This document shows, one piece after another, positions 22,508 to 36,852 of a stretch of 64,000 nucleotides of DNA. Within the stretch, counting starts at the first letter, position 1, and every line of letters starts with the position of its first letter. The notes under the pieces were generated by a model. It did not search any database, was not told the DNA's origin, and saw only the letters and a list, made by a program, of their open reading frames with translations. The stretch is from Luzula sylvatica (lineage: Eukaryota > Streptophyta > Magnoliopsida > Poales > Juncaceae), in the NCBI GenBank assembly GCA_946800325.1, contig OX326958.1:17326992-17390991 (forward strand). The letters run 5' to 3'. A program made the position numbers and the translations under genes.

Positions 22508-23917
22508 CAGGGCTGGTCCAAGGACTTTAAAGATCCGAGACCAATTTTCAAAAATTACTCATTAAAAATTAGACTTCTTACAAAAATAATTATATAAATA
22601 GATCATATTTTAAAATTAGATACTGCAATTATATTGTGTCCTGTTTTTTAAGTACCATAACATTATTCAATTAGATGAAAAATACCAGTAATATAACTTG
22701 ATAAACTAAAACTAGGTGTGAGTTATCTTTTATTTATGTATATTTATTGAATGATATTTTTTTCGAATAGTATCTATTTTTTTGTATTTATTTTTTTAAT
22801 TGAAGTGCACATATTTTGTATCCATATTAGTGCATTCTTATTTTTTTTGTATTTATATTTTTTAATTAGAGTGTGCACATGATCCATTCTAGTTCATTCT
22901 TTTGGCAAGATTAAAAGAAACTCAATATTATTTACAGAAGATGATCACTTCAATCTTGCTCAAAATAAGATAAGACAAATTTAATTTAATATACGAAATT
23001 CATTTTCCAGTATAAAGGGCCAAATTGAATTTAATATAAAATATAAAATTCATTCTCAAGTATTGGATGATTCACATGTGATGTGGTGATTAGCATATTC
23101 TCTTAATATTTTCAAGATTTTTATATACATATTAATAATATGTATAAAGTAGACAAATTTCTTGCAATTCTAATCCATCACGTCATCAATGACTTTTGTG
23201 TAATTTTTTTTAATTTACATTTTGGTCTTTTTTATTTTTAATTTATATTTTGGTCTTTTTTTATTTACATTTCGGTTCTTTTTTACATTTTTTAATTTAT
23301 ATTTTGGTCATTTTTAGTTTTAATTTATATTTTGGTCCTTTTTTTTACATTTTGGTCCTTTTTATTTACATTTCGGTTTTTTTTTACATTTTTTAATTTA
23401 CATTTTGGTCCTTTTTATTTACATTTTTTTTTTAGTTTTAATTTACATTTTAGTACTTTTTATTTACATTTTGGTCCTTTTTTATTTACATTTCGATCCT
23501 TTTTTACATTTTGATCCTTTTTTCTTATTTTACATTTTGGTCATTTTTTACATTTGGTCTTTTTTTCTATTTTACATACATATTAAAATTTGCGAATATG
23601 TCCTGATTATATTAATCGATTTTAGAAGCACATGAACAAATGTTATTTATACAAATTATATTAGAAAATAATATCCGTGATAGACTAATTTCATGAACAT
23701 TATGCATCTATTGACATCATGATATTTGCAAATATGTCATGATTAAATTAATTTAGTTCAAATGCATGCGTGTTAATTCTATTTAAATAATTATATAAAA
23801 AACATCCCGCGCAATTGTGCGGGGATAAAATTAGTAATATATAATTTTTTTTGGCTCCTTCAATTCCAAGACCCTAGACCTAGGGCTCAAGTGGATGATA
23901 GCCTTGGGGCCGGCCTG
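22508..23917. mobile_element. hAT-type non-autonomous element (1.4 kb) carrying a Helitron remnant
   Basis: The ends read CAGGGCTGGTCCAAGG and, inverted, CAGGCCGGCCCCAAGG, the same family as the elements at 15260, 25423 and 59734. No clear 8-bp duplication flanks it (TATACTAT against ATGATTTG), so it is older or rearranged. Its interior holds the GGACCAAAATGTAAA-type minisatellite (23207-23575) and a Helitron 3' end. Confidence 0.65.
23207..23834 (+). mobile_element. Helitron 3' remnant (plus strand) nested in a hAT element
   Basis: From 23207 the sequence is the minisatellite TTTACATTTTGGTCCTTTTT, the complement of the units in Helitrons 1 and 2. It is followed at 23806-23826 by CCCGCGCAATTGTGCGGGG and then ATAAAATTAG/T. 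This is the Helitron terminal hairpin with one mismatch and CTAG decayed to TTAG. I could not find its 5' TCTATCTTATATATAA end. Confidence 0.65.
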
Positions 23918-25180
23918 ATGATTTGGTTTAGTTATCCAATGAAATTCGCGTGACTATATCATTTAACTTGTGTGAGGTACTTTCTTAAAAAAAAAAAAAA
24001 TTATAGATGGTTAACCTTTCAGCTATTTATATAGTTTCGAACTTTTTTGGATATTAAGAAACGCCATAAATGAATTTTTGTTTTCACAAATAAAAGTAAA
24101 GAGAGTCTCCAATGTATATTTTGTTCTCACATGAACATATCAGATATTAGAGAAAACCAAGAATTGATAACTTGTCATAGTTTATGTTATTTGTGAAAAC
24201 TTTTAAATTATTTTACATAAAAAATGTATTTATTAATATTTTAAGACATGTTTGAATTGATGTATTTTTAAGATACATATGTATTCACGAAGGGCGGTTC
24301 CGGAGTAAGTCCCATAAGTTCTGGGACTAAGGCAACAATACGAGATGGACAATGTCCGGTCCTGTAAATTTGGAAGCATGTGACGAAAATATGTGAAAGT
24401 CCCAAAAATTTTAGAAGATTGCACCCTTTGTTTAATCTAGACAAGTTATTAAATAACACCGCATTAAGCTTAATCTCTCTAAATATGTCAACATGTAGCG
24501 ACTGGCGAGATAAATATGTATCCGATAAATAAAGCTGCTCAAATTCGTTTTTCAGAGAAATTGCCTCTTTGTAAATTAAGATTTTGCCCAACAAACTAGT
24601 CATTTACATGAAAATAAAATTCGTAAGAATATTGATGAAAATCATGAAGAACGATAAAATTTAATTTGAATCTTGGTTAACTGGACTAAATCTGGTATAA
24701 TATCAATACATAAGTGACTAAATTTGGAGAAACTAAAACATTACCAAATCCTAACAATTCAATAAAATTGCTTAATTATACATATTGGCCCTAAAATCAA
24801 ACATTTATTTGCAAAATCGAATTAATACGATACTTAATTACTTGGGAAAATTAGCAACTCAAAGCGTATATGGAAGGCTCGTGTACCAATTTACATGAGA
24901 AATTAGAGACATGCAAATGAATATTGTTGAAATTAGCACCTGAAAATGTATACCAATTTGAAAGTATATATATTAAATTATTAATATTAAAATACTACCT
25001 CTGTAATACAGAGTACGAATTTCAATAATATGCATATCCATATTGATTTAGTATCACAAAAATAACAATAAAAAAACACTTGAAATTTTGCATCAAATTG
25101 GTTGTTTTTACTAAATCGCACCAAATACCACATAAAATTGTAATTTGATAAATAGAAGTTAATAAATAGCAATTTGGCAC

Positions 25181-25264
25181 CTCGTGGAGAGAAATAAGTC
25201 TTTGATCAGAGGCGATTTCAAACTGGAAAAAGCCGGATCTTCCCGTTTGATTCGTGTTGCCCAT
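25181..25264 (-). CDS. Possible first exon of an unrecognised gene
   Basis: A minus-strand ATG at 25264 opens MGNTNQTGRSGFFQFEIASD and runs 28 codons to a GTGCCA donor-like site. Upstream there is a TATA-like stretch (about 25368-25385). A further open stretch without domain similarity lies at 24268-24603 on the same strand. I do not recognise the protein, and the following exons are unproven. The rest of 23918-25422 shows nothing I can name. Confidence 0.2.
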
Positions 25265-25422
25265 GTCCGATCGATCTCTGCGTTCGGATCAGCTTAGTAG
25301 CCGTCGCTTAGCTCCAATGGGATCTGAACAAAAAAGTGTCGAGTTAATGAACTGTTATTGGGTATTGGATATATCATATATATGAGGATATATAGACTAA
25401 TGAATAAATTGAGGCCTGTGAG

Positions 25423-26618
25423 CAGGCCCGGCCCTGGGCTTTGGCCCAGTTGGCCTAGGCCACAGGCCTCCACAAAAAACAAAAGCCTCCCAATTTTTTT
25501 TAATATAAAAAACACAGCCACGGAAAGAGAAGATACATCTCATTTGTTACAGTCCGCCTCTCACCTCTGCCCTAGAGCGACTGACGGGAGAAAAAAGAGC
25601 CTCTCACCTCTGCACTCGTAGCCTCTTACCTCTCTTTACTCTCGCCCGTCGCCAATTCACCTGGCCTCCACTCCGTTCGCGGACTCACATTTGCAGAGAC
25701 GATGAAAATCGCTCACCAATTTCACCTTCAATTTGACTCGTTTTCCTTGAGACAGGAGTGCCACAATCGCAAATTTCACTAGGTAATTACAATTTCACCA
25801 GTTAATTAGCTTAAGTTTAATTACTACTATATGGGTATGCTTAAGTTCAAATACTACCAATTTCACCGGTTAATTTTGTTGATAGATGATTACCAGGCGT
25901 GCTTGAGTTAAAATACTGAAGTATACATATGCTTGAGTTCACATGCAACTTTGTTTCTCCTCCAATAGAAATATAGAATCAGTCTGGTGCACTCTCTCTA
26001 GCTGATTGGCTCTCCTGTTGGTTCTCCTTCACCAAATGATGAGCTTTTCAAACTTAATTAATTTGGTATATTTTTCTTCAAAAAATTGATTATGTTGATG
26101 AATTTATAATTACTTATGGTCATTACTCATCACCATGCCTACCTCCCGGCTCTCTTTTTTTGTTTTGTTTCTTTTTCAATTTCATCAGTGGGATGAGATA
26201 AAATTTAGGCTTTGATTTTACAATCATGCATTGAGTTATCGATTTATCATTATTTAATACTAAATTGACCTGGTATTAATCTGATATTGGTTTTAATTTG
26301 TCAAACTAAGTGGTAAAAACATCTATGTTAATTGGGTAGATTATAATTTTTATGGTTTTAGAGGGCATGGATGCAATTTTTGAGAAACTGTAGAGGGGAG
26401 ATATTCCAATTAATCTATGGTTAAGGAGATGCAAATTAATATAGGTTCGTTTTATTGGAGCAAAATACAAGTTTCAGAAGGTTCTAATCGCACTTTTAAT
26501 ATAATTTTTCTAAATATAATTTCAGGTTTATTTGTCTTGAAGAAAAAGAAGATAAAGAAATTTGATGGTCTCATGATAATGATCGTCATAGGCCCCCAAA
26601 AACATAGGACCGGCCCTG
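25423..26618. mobile_element. Non-autonomous hAT element (1,196 bp) with perfect 8-bp TSD
   Basis: The ends are CAGGCCCGGCCCTGGGC and, inverted, CAGGGCCGGTCC. The direct repeat CCTGTGAG flanks it (25415-25422 and 26619-26626). There is no transposase. It belongs to the same terminal family as 15260-15994 and 59734-60270. On its left it lies about 160 bp upstream of the possible ATG at 25264. Confidence 0.9.
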
Positions 26619-27298
26619 CCTGTGAGATATTTGAGGCGTGTGGCGCATACCAATTGGGCGAAAGTCCAAGACCGAGTCTGGAGATGGAATGGAACAATGA
26701 TTTAGATATTTGTTCTATATGTGGAAATGTCGGCTCTATAAATAACGTCACAGTTGTTTAATTAGATACTCTATCAAGGCGAAAATTGGAGATGGGAGCG
26801 ATACATGAGATAAGACGAAGGAAATGTGTATTTGTTGTTTTAGTGAATCGAAATCTTTATTTTTTGCTATCTTCTTGTGTTGAATTATTACAATCATTTC
26901 AATTTCAATATTTATATTATGATATATTTATATTATGATATGTGCTCGAATTTTAATCATTGATGTTTATGACTATAATTTTTTGTAGAAATTTATGTGC
27001 ATTTTTCAAACAAATTTGACCATTTTCATAAAATCATCATATCTTGCATTAATGATGTGGAAGGTTCATACTCGAACATGTTTATTTAGTTGCTTATTAT
27101 ATTAAAAGATCAATTAAGATCAGTATATATCAAATGTCAACAATAATATATAATATTTTAAAATATACATATATTATTATTATCATTATTATTATAAACT
27201 ATACTCATAAAAGTTTGTGATATATATTTGTTTTTCTTTCTATTTAGACATAACGTGTACCAATATAATATTTTGTCATGTTTGGATTTATAGAGATA

Positions 27299-29061
27299 CT
27301 AGCTTTTTCCCCCGCGCGATTGCGCGGGAGTCTTCGAGTTTGTTATGATGTAATTTTTCCTAATATGTTATTGGATTCTACGTTTTATTGCCTGATTGTT
27401 CACACATCTGTATTTTGGTGTATTTTTTACTCCCTATCTTTTTTGGATATTGTAAAAAAATTCTATGTTTTTGTATATTTCAAAAAAAAAAACCTCTACC
27501 AAACTTTTGTTTCTCTTATGGATGATATTCACTTCTCCTTTTGCCAAATACTTTTTAATCTTCATACGTAATGATTAATTTTTTTTTATTATTAATTTTA
27601 ACCAAATTCGTAAACAATAATAAATAAACACATTGAAAACATATCGTAAAAGAATATCTATTTAAACATCAATTTTTTTTTTTCGTTGTCCGATTATTTT
27701 AGTAATAATTTCATGATTTTATATTTTTATCTATTGTAAAATAATATATTGTAAAAGAATATCTATGTTGTGTTCTTTTTATCATTATTTTGTGTTAGTT
27801 TTTCAGGGAAAAAATATAGAAGTCAAATATATATAATGTATGAAATATTAAAATTGTATAAATATAATATATAATAATTTTTTTAATTATTATATGCTCC
27901 AAAAATATGAAGATTTTTTTAAATTAATAGAAAATAATTTTTTTTAATTACTACATATATAAATTTAGGTGTTTTTATAATATCCAATAATTTAATGAGT
28001 TTTTTGAAATTTTTCCGTATATAATTTATACAAAAAAATATGAATGAACTTGATCCACGATGGACCAAAATTCATGTAATTTTTTAATTAATGGGTTTAT
28101 ATAGATCATGTTAAAATAAAAAATCATATATTATAGATCTTTTTGATCAAGATCAAGTGATCCACATTAAAAGGATGATGTGACCTTTTGTAAGGACTTT
28201 AATTTCTCTAAAAAAAAAAAAAAAAAAAAAGGGTAAATATCACATTAACTGAAACCGGTAAGAAGACCAAAAGGTTAAAAATAAATTATTAATGATATTA
28301 ATTGTATATAGTTGATATCCATGATAATGATAAGAAATCAATCATAATTAAAGTGAGAAATTCAAATATAAAAAAGTGAAAAGGTAAAGCATGACGTGGA
28401 GCAAGCATAGAAGAGCAATTTTCTTAACTTTATAAATATCAAAAAATGTAAATTAAAACTAAAAAGGACCAACATATAAATAAAAAGGACCAAAATATAA
28501 ATTCAAATGTTAAAAAGGACCGAAATTTAAATAAAAAAGGACCTAAATGTTAATAAAAATGACCAAAGTGTAAACTAAAAATAAAAAGGACCAAAATATA
28601 AATAAAAAGGACCAAAATGTAAATTCAAAAATATAAAAAAAGACCGACATGTAAATAAAAGAGGATCGAGGTGTAAATGAAAAGTACCAAAATGTAATTT
28701 TTTAAACTAAAAAGGACCAAAATGTAAATAAAAAGGACCAAAATGTAATTTTTCAAACCAAAAAGGACCAAAATATAAATTAAATTTTTTTTACAAAAAG
28801 ACCCCTGGTGACGAAGAGGACCAAAATGTAATTTTTTATACTAAAAAGGACCAACATGTAAATAAAAAGGACCAAAATATAATTTTTCAAACTAAAAAGG
28901 ACCAAAATGTAAATTGATTTTTTTTCACAAAAAGGCCCTGCAACAGTAACAGTCATGAACAATATTATGAACAACGTATTGTGAACAGTATCGGTGAACA
29001 GTGTTGGCGACGTGGCCTCATGTATGAGCTCCAATTTATTTAACTTTATATATAAGATAGA
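27299..29061 (-). mobile_element. Non-autonomous Helitron 2 (about 1.76 kb)
   Basis: On the minus strand it begins TCTATCTTATATATAAAGTT and ends with the hairpin CCCGCGCAATCGCGCGGG (one mismatch in the palindrome), then GGAAAAAGCTAG and T. It shares its first 16 bases, its hairpin, the GGACCAAAATGTAAA minisatellite (28445-28910) and a segment around TTTTTGGATATTGTAAAAA with Helitron 1, so the two are one family. No coding sequence is present. The 5' flank is T rather than the usual A. Confidence 0.8.
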
Positions 29062-29882
29062 ATATGTACCAGATACAATGCAAAATAATATTCATATTTT
29101 TATAATAATAATAATAATAATATTTTCAATACTATCATTTTAACAACTAGATGTAATACTAAGTATGTTATAATTGTATTTCACTTCGTTTCATTTCATA
29201 TTAACATTTAATCTCATAAAATATACATCAAATATTAACCGTAATAGTTTTAAAAATAAAAATTTAAAAGTTCGGCAAATATATTCACTTGAGTTTTTTT
29301 GTTTTCATATTTATATTTAGCATAGTTTGAACATATTTTTTTCCTCAAACTTGATTTGTAGAGATATTATGTAAGTAATGCAATGAAAAAATAAAAATAA
29401 ACCACATTTATGTAATTATGTTTTAAGTATTATTATTATAATAATTATTATAAACTATTAGTTTCAAAATCCTACATATTACAATTGTGTTTTTGTTGAA
29501 AAATTATTATAATCTATGAAAATAATTTACCTATGGTAACATAAATATTTTTCTACTTATAAACCATATAACTAATACTATATTGTTATTTTCTAAACTG
29601 TAAATTGAAAAGTATCAATGCCGTTAAACTACAAAATTCGAAACGGCATTGATTTCTAATTATATGTTTTATTAATCAAATTTCAGTTTCAGTTTTGATT
29701 TTTCTTTTTAACCATGTTTCTCGTGATTTGCTCCAATTTAACTTCCAAAACAATGCTAAATTTGGAAACAATTAGTTTCTAATATATAAACTACAAAATT
29801 GCAACACAGATGAATAAAATAATTTCATTGTAAACACTTCAAATACAGAAACCCAATCCTTGATTACTGATTAGTTGTTATA

Positions 29883-29924
<42 letters not shown>

Positions 29925-29990
29925 TTTTATCGGGTTTGGGTCTGAATAATTTTGATAATCCAAAAAGAAGAAATCCATCGTTCCATCGCA
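29062..29990. other. Upstream region of GAUT10, no other gene
   Basis: This is AT-rich DNA that becomes a CT-rich leader just before the GAUT10 ATG. I see nothing else definable. Confidence 0.5.
29886..29921. repeat. (CT)18 microsatellite in the GAUT10 leader
   Basis: An uninterrupted CT run of 36 bp ends 69 bp before the ATG. CT-rich leaders are common in plant 5' UTRs, and the tract should be length-polymorphic. Confidence 0.9.
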
Positions 29991-31754
29991 ATGAGAAAAA
30001 AATCGTATGAACTACGGCGATCGCCCAAACGGCAATGGTTGTCCTTCACCGGCTCTCTTTGGGCGTGGATCCTCATCGTCGGATTTGGGTTTCTCGTAAT
30101 CATTATCTTGCTCAGCCGCGCCCACCAATCTAGATCCGCCCCATCCTTGCCTAAGGTAATATTGCTGATCATCTCTTCAACTACCATTGTGAATCAAATC
30201 ACTCTTCGTAATAACAATTTATGTTGGATTTAGAGATGGGTAGTTAAATTTACATCAAATTAGCTTGAATAAATCTCTGATTGAATCCTAAAATTGGAAT
30301 TTGTGAAAATTTGTAAGCAGAAACCATTGAGCCTGATAGAAGGATTAAACATAATAGACGAGATGTTGAATCCCTATTCCTTCACTCGCCAGCTCGTCGA
30401 ACAGATCTCCCTCGCCAAAGGCTTCGCAACCATCGCGAGAGAAAACAACAACATTCAATTCGCATCCGATCTAACGGCTCAGATCCGTCGCTCTCAATCT
30501 CTCCTATCTCGTCTCGCCACATCGGGTTCCAGCGTCAGATCTGAGGAATCAGAAAAAACCATTCGCGACATGGCGTTTCTTCTCTTACAAGCCCAACAAC
30601 TCCATTACGATGCACCAACCACGATCATGAAACTCAAAGGCCAGATCCAATCCCTCGAAGAGAAATCAAAATCCGAGGCGGATAAATCCACCAAGTACGG
30701 TCAATTCGCTGCCGAAGCCCTCCCCAAAGGCTTGTACTGTCTCGGCGTGAGACTAACGATCGAATGGTTCAAAAATCCAAAACATCGTTTAGCTCAAGGG
30801 GTAAAATCGTCAGAGAAATTACGCGATACGAATTTGTACCATTATTGTATTTTCTCTGACAACATACTCGCCGTGTCGGTAGTGATTAATTCCACGACTA
30901 TAAACTCGAACCATCCCGACAAAATCGTGTTCCATTTGGTCACTGACGAGGTGAATTACGCACCGATGCAAGCTTGGTTCGCCACGAATAATTACAAGGA
31001 CGCCACTGTGGAGGTACAAAAAGTGGATGATTTTCATTGGTTGAACGCTTCTTACGTGCCGGTTTTAAAACAATTACAAGACGCAGAGACCCAACAATTT
31101 TATTTCTCCGCGAATGGAGAAGGCAAAACTCCGATAAAATTTCGAAACCCGAAATATTTATCCATGCTTAACCATCTCCGATTCTACATCCCCGAAATGT
31201 ACCCTGATTTGGAAAAAGTCGTGTTTTTAGACGATGATGTCGTCGTTCAGAAAGATTTAACCGAATTATTCGCAATCGATTTGAACGGAAATGTTATGGG
31301 TGCGGTCGAAACATGCATGGAAACGTTTCATCGATTTCATAAATATTTAAATTATTCGCATCCATTAATTCGCGCGCATTTCGATCCTGACGCGTGTGGA
31401 TGGGCATTTGGAATGAACGTTTTGGATTTAAAACAATGGAGAGAGAAAAACGTAACGGGTATATATCATTATTGGCAAGAGAGAAACGCGGATCATACGT
31501 TGTGGAAGCTCGGGACGTTGCCACCTGGATTATTGGCGTTTTATGGTCTGATCGAGCCGTTGGATCCGAATTGGCACGTGTTGGGTCTCGGGTACACGAA
31601 CGTGGACTCGAAGGTTATTAAGGAAGGAGCCGTGTTGCATTATAATGGGAATTTGAAACCTTGGCTCAAAATCGGGATGGAGAAATATAAAGGGTTTTGG
31701 GATAAATACGTTGATTATTCGCACCCGTTATTGCAACAATGTTTCGTGCATTAG
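29991..31754 (+). CDS. GAUT10: Galacturonosyltransferase, GAUT10-type (GT8 family, pectin synthesis)
   Basis: There are two exons, 29991-30155 and 30321-31754, giving 532 residues; the intron joins in phase 0. The ATG at 29991 gives MRKKSYELRR, with a basic cytosolic tail and one membrane anchor at about 23-41: a type II Golgi protein. The GT8 catalytic domain follows, with the metal-binding FLDDDVVVQKD near 356-366 and HYNGNLKPW near 495. The enzyme family transfers galacturonic acid from UDP-GalA onto homogalacturonan or related glycans in the Golgi. Text such as ESEKTIRDMAFLLLQAQQLH and GYTNVDSKVI follows Arabidopsis GAUT10 more closely than GAUT11, by memory of the family. Length and motifs look complete. 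It converges on the ArfGAP gene 262 bp downstream. Confidence 0.93.
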
Positions 31755-32015
31755 TTAACTTAGTTTTATTTTTTTGTAGCCCATTCAGTAATTAGTTCCC
31801 ACAATTATTTTTCTACCAAAAGAATTTGATTGTTAATTTGTATTTTTTTTTACATAGTACATTTGTATCATTTTTTTAAATGAAAATATTACTACTGCGT
31901 TCAAGATTGGATATTGATTTATGAAACTGAATATATGAAAGAACCAAAAAATAGTTTGAATATTAGGTTACATAAACTAGGAAATCTCGCTTTATTTTAC
32001 TATTTAATATTTGGT

Positions 32016-33777
<1,762 letters not shown>

Positions 33778-34238
33778 CTCTTCCTTCGATTGCAAGGCAA
33801 GCTCAGCTCCGGCGTCCTCCGAGATCTCCTCTCCTCCTTCCTTCCTCCTGATCGGAATAGATCTCAGCTCTTAACTGAAGCTCGGGTAAACAGTGTAAGC
33901 AAAGTGATCACCGGGATTTCAATTCCCTTGTACTGATGAAACACGAGATTTTAATTCTCAATTTACCTAGAAAACTAAGATTTAGAATCCGGTTATAATC
34001 AAACCCGAGATTTCAATACTGGGTTGGGCTCTCAAAGAGTAAAGTAGGTTTGAAACCTGGAAAATAAATCAGGTTCTCAACCATAATGAGACTTTCTTTA
34101 AATCTTTTTTAATATCCAATAAAATCTCTACGTTTAGAAAGAAAAAAATGTTGAATACTTTATTAGAGTAATTTTTATTTTTATGATTATTTATTTTGCA
34201 CTAAAAAAAATTTGATTGTTGAATTGATAAAAAAAAAG

Positions 34239-35024
34239 GAAAATTTAAAAAATCCCCTAATTTTTCTGAATATTATGAAAAAATCATTATCTTTCTAAAT
34301 TCGCTCAAAAAACCCATGTATTTGTTGTTTCCTTCAAAACCCTAATTTTGTTAATATTAGAAAAATTCCCCTAATTTTTGTTATGTTTATAAAAATAACC
34401 ATTTTGCTGTAAGAATTTTTATGCGTAGTATGTTTTTGAATAAATGGTAGGAAATGAAAAATATTTTAAACAACGATATAATTTTTTGTACAAATATGTT
34501 GAAAAAGTAAAAATAACGATCATAATTAATATGTATTTCTGAAAAATGATATTATATAATTTCAACAAGTATTATGTTTTTGCTATTTTTATATAATATT
34601 ATTAATAGCTATATATTAATTTTAAAATTGCGATTCTATTTCTTAGTATGTTTTTTTTTTGAATAAATAATGGAAGATCAAAATTATTTAAACAACAATT
34701 AACATATAATGTTTTCAAAATTATTTCCTACATATATATTCAAAAAAATTGATGATGAAAATCAATATATATATTTTTAAAATAATATAATATATTTTTC
34801 AATAATTATTATATATTTTTAATGTCTATATAATATTTTCAAAATGGAGGGTCTTTTAAATTAAAATCATGATGGCGAAAAGATCATTTCTGAAGCACAA
34901 CAAAATATAAGAGGGTTTTGTTAACATTCAAACAAGTTAGGAGACGTCTGAGGAATAAAAAATTATAGAGAACTTTTTTAGGGGTTTCGCTATTCAGAAA
35001 AGTTAAAAGGTTTTCGAAAAAATT
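34239..35024. mobile_element. Degenerate foldback element
   Basis: The left arm reads AAAAATCCCCTAATTTTTCTGAATATT. The right arm, inverted, reads as a diverged version of it (TTAACTTTTCTGAATAGC…CCCCTAAAAAAG). The same wording (GGATATTATAAAAAA, AACTCC) occurs in the MITE at 43917/53364 and inside Helitrons 1 and 2. No clear target duplication was found and there is no coding sequence. The rest of the interval 33778-35281 holds the presumed AGD5 leader and nothing else I can name. Confidence 0.4.
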
Positions 35025-35281
35025 CCGGAAAAGAATTCCGAAGGAGATTGAATTCATAAAACTTCAAATAGCCAAAAATCATGACCGACAAAAATTTCTC
35101 GTAGTCCATATTACATTACATTATTAACGAAAAAACAAAATAAACAATCTACAAACATAAACATTCAAATGAAATAAAATGAAATGAAATTAAGCGCCTC
35201 TATTCATGCAGCCATCAAGAGATCTGGCAGCTAATTCTCCCCGTAATAATTTAAGTCCTCTTTGTATCTAAATGCAACACG

Positions 35282-36466
35282 CTACATTCTCAATTTTCTC
35301 GCTACCGATTGTGTTTGGTTTTCTTCCACTTCATTTTTCGTTTCTTCACCCCCACCATTCCCATCCGTATTATTATCATTATTATTATTATTATCCGTGT
35401 TCCCATTTTCAATTATCGCGTTATTATTATTACCATCCGTATTATTATTATTATTATCATTATTATTATTATTATTATTATCCGTGCTCGCATTTTCAAT
35501 TATCGCGTTATTATTATTACCATCATCGATAGTATTCTCGATGGATTTCTCTTGGAATTCGGACCCATTATCATTACCATCTCCTTTCACCTCCAAATCC
35601 CCCCGACCTTCTTCTTTGTTACCGCCATCATTTCCCTTTTCGCCCTCTTCCGAATTTGTCGCGAACTTGACCCACTTTTCTTCGACCGGAGTCGATTCCT
35701 CGATTTTGGTTTCAACGGTCGTAGTCGTTTCATCTAACGTCGTTTTCTCGGGGGTGTCGGGGACGGGGACGGAACCGCGTTGTTTCAAATCTTCAATTTC
35801 GGTATCTTTTTGTTGGAGTAGGAGGTTTAATTCGGTAACTTTTTCGTTAGAATTCGAGTTATCGGACGTCTTTTGTTGGAGTTGGTTGATTTGGGTCTCT
35901 TTGTCCACGAGGGCCGACTCGAGTTCTTGTTGCATCACTTTGAGATACGCGGCGCTCGACTCGGATTCGAGCAACTTGTTGTTGAGCTCCATTCGTTGGG
36001 TTCGCATCGAGTTCGATTTCGCCTTCAGTTCCTCGTACTTCTTTCTCATATCTTTGTTCGCCGCCTTTTCTTTCTGTTTTGAAATGAAAATGATGACCAA
36101 AATCGAGGGTTAATACTCGCATGAGAGATGAAATTACAATTTGGGCAAAATTTGAAAATCTCTAATAAGAGAAATTTGAAAATTACTACTTTTTGGAGGT
36201 AATTGGGTAATGGGTATTTGGGGATAAAGAGAAATTGAAGATGGATAGATGGGTACCTCGAGAAGAAGTTGGAGAGAGAGGAGTTGGCCGTCGCGTTCTT
36301 GAAGGAGGATGCCGTAAACACGGCGTTCTCTCATTTTCTGAAGAATGACGACGCTCATGACGGCGGCGCCGAGAGCCAATAGAAGGAGAAGAGCATAAGG
36401 TCTTCGCCGGTTTGCATTGCCTCCGATCATGTTGCCGCCTCTTGCTTTGCTCTTTCCGTCTGTCAT
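35282..36466 (-). CDS. Membrane-anchored coiled-coil protein with Asn-rich tail
   Basis: Two exons, 36257-36466 and 35282-36073, join in phase 0 and give 333 residues. A short basic N-terminus (NANRRRPYALL) is followed by one hydrophobic segment at about 24-43. A long heptad-rich, charged coiled coil covers about 50-190 (MRERRVYGILLQERD, RKKYEELKAKS, QELESALVDKETQI). The last third is acidic and then made of Asn and Asp runs coded by AAT triplet repeats, ending KLRM. The layout resembles plant proteins annotated only as micronuclear linker histone polyprotein-like, whose function is unknown. I infer a type II single-pass membrane protein. An AG microsatellite lies 350 bp upstream. Confidence 0.75.
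35370..35530 (-). repeat. Coding (AAT)n microsatellite with an internal duplication
   Basis: Within the coiled-coil gene, the unit coding TDGNNNNAIIEN followed by a run of Asn occurs twice (about 35450-35530 and 35370-35440 on the plus strand). The rest is AAT/GAT triplets. The repeat stays in frame and lengthens the tail without breaking the gene. Confidence 0.8.
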
Positions 36467-36812
36467 CCCCCTTTTAGCCAGTTCTAATTTGATTTATTTA
36501 TTCCAGTTCCTTTTGAAATTGATTTGCCAAAGTACGAAGGAAGGAGAAGATTCTTGGTTTTTTAATTGGTTGCTTGGATTGATGAAAGAAGGTTTCCTCT
36601 TCACAAGCTTAAGCATTCATTCTTTTTTCTCTCTCCTCGACACACACACACACACACAAGAGAGGAGAAGAGGAGACTGAACAGAGATTGTCAGCTCTTA
36701 ATTAATATCCCCATTAATTTTAGTCCACACGCGCACACATCACATTACCCAAACACTCTCTCTCTATAAAGTCTAAGTTAATCGGCATTAATTAAGTCCA
36801 AACTATGTTTTT

Positions 36813-36813
<1 letters not shown>

Positions 36814-36847
<34 letters not shown>
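36814..36847. repeat. (AG)17 microsatellite
   Basis: A pure AG run of 34 bp lies about 350 bp upstream of the coiled-coil gene ATG, followed by a G run. It may be part of the promoter or leader of that gene. Confidence 0.85.

Positions 36848-36852
<5 letters not shown>

Noticed and set aside
23332..23635. Plus-strand Phe-rich ORFs
   Set aside because: Same minisatellite in the opposite orientation inside the hAT/Helitron remnant; not coding.
35262..36113. 283-codon plus-strand ORF rich in Ser and Leu
   Set aside because: It is the antisense of the coiled-coil gene, whose minus-strand exons have proper splice sites, a membrane anchor and heptads. The plus-strand frame has no domain.
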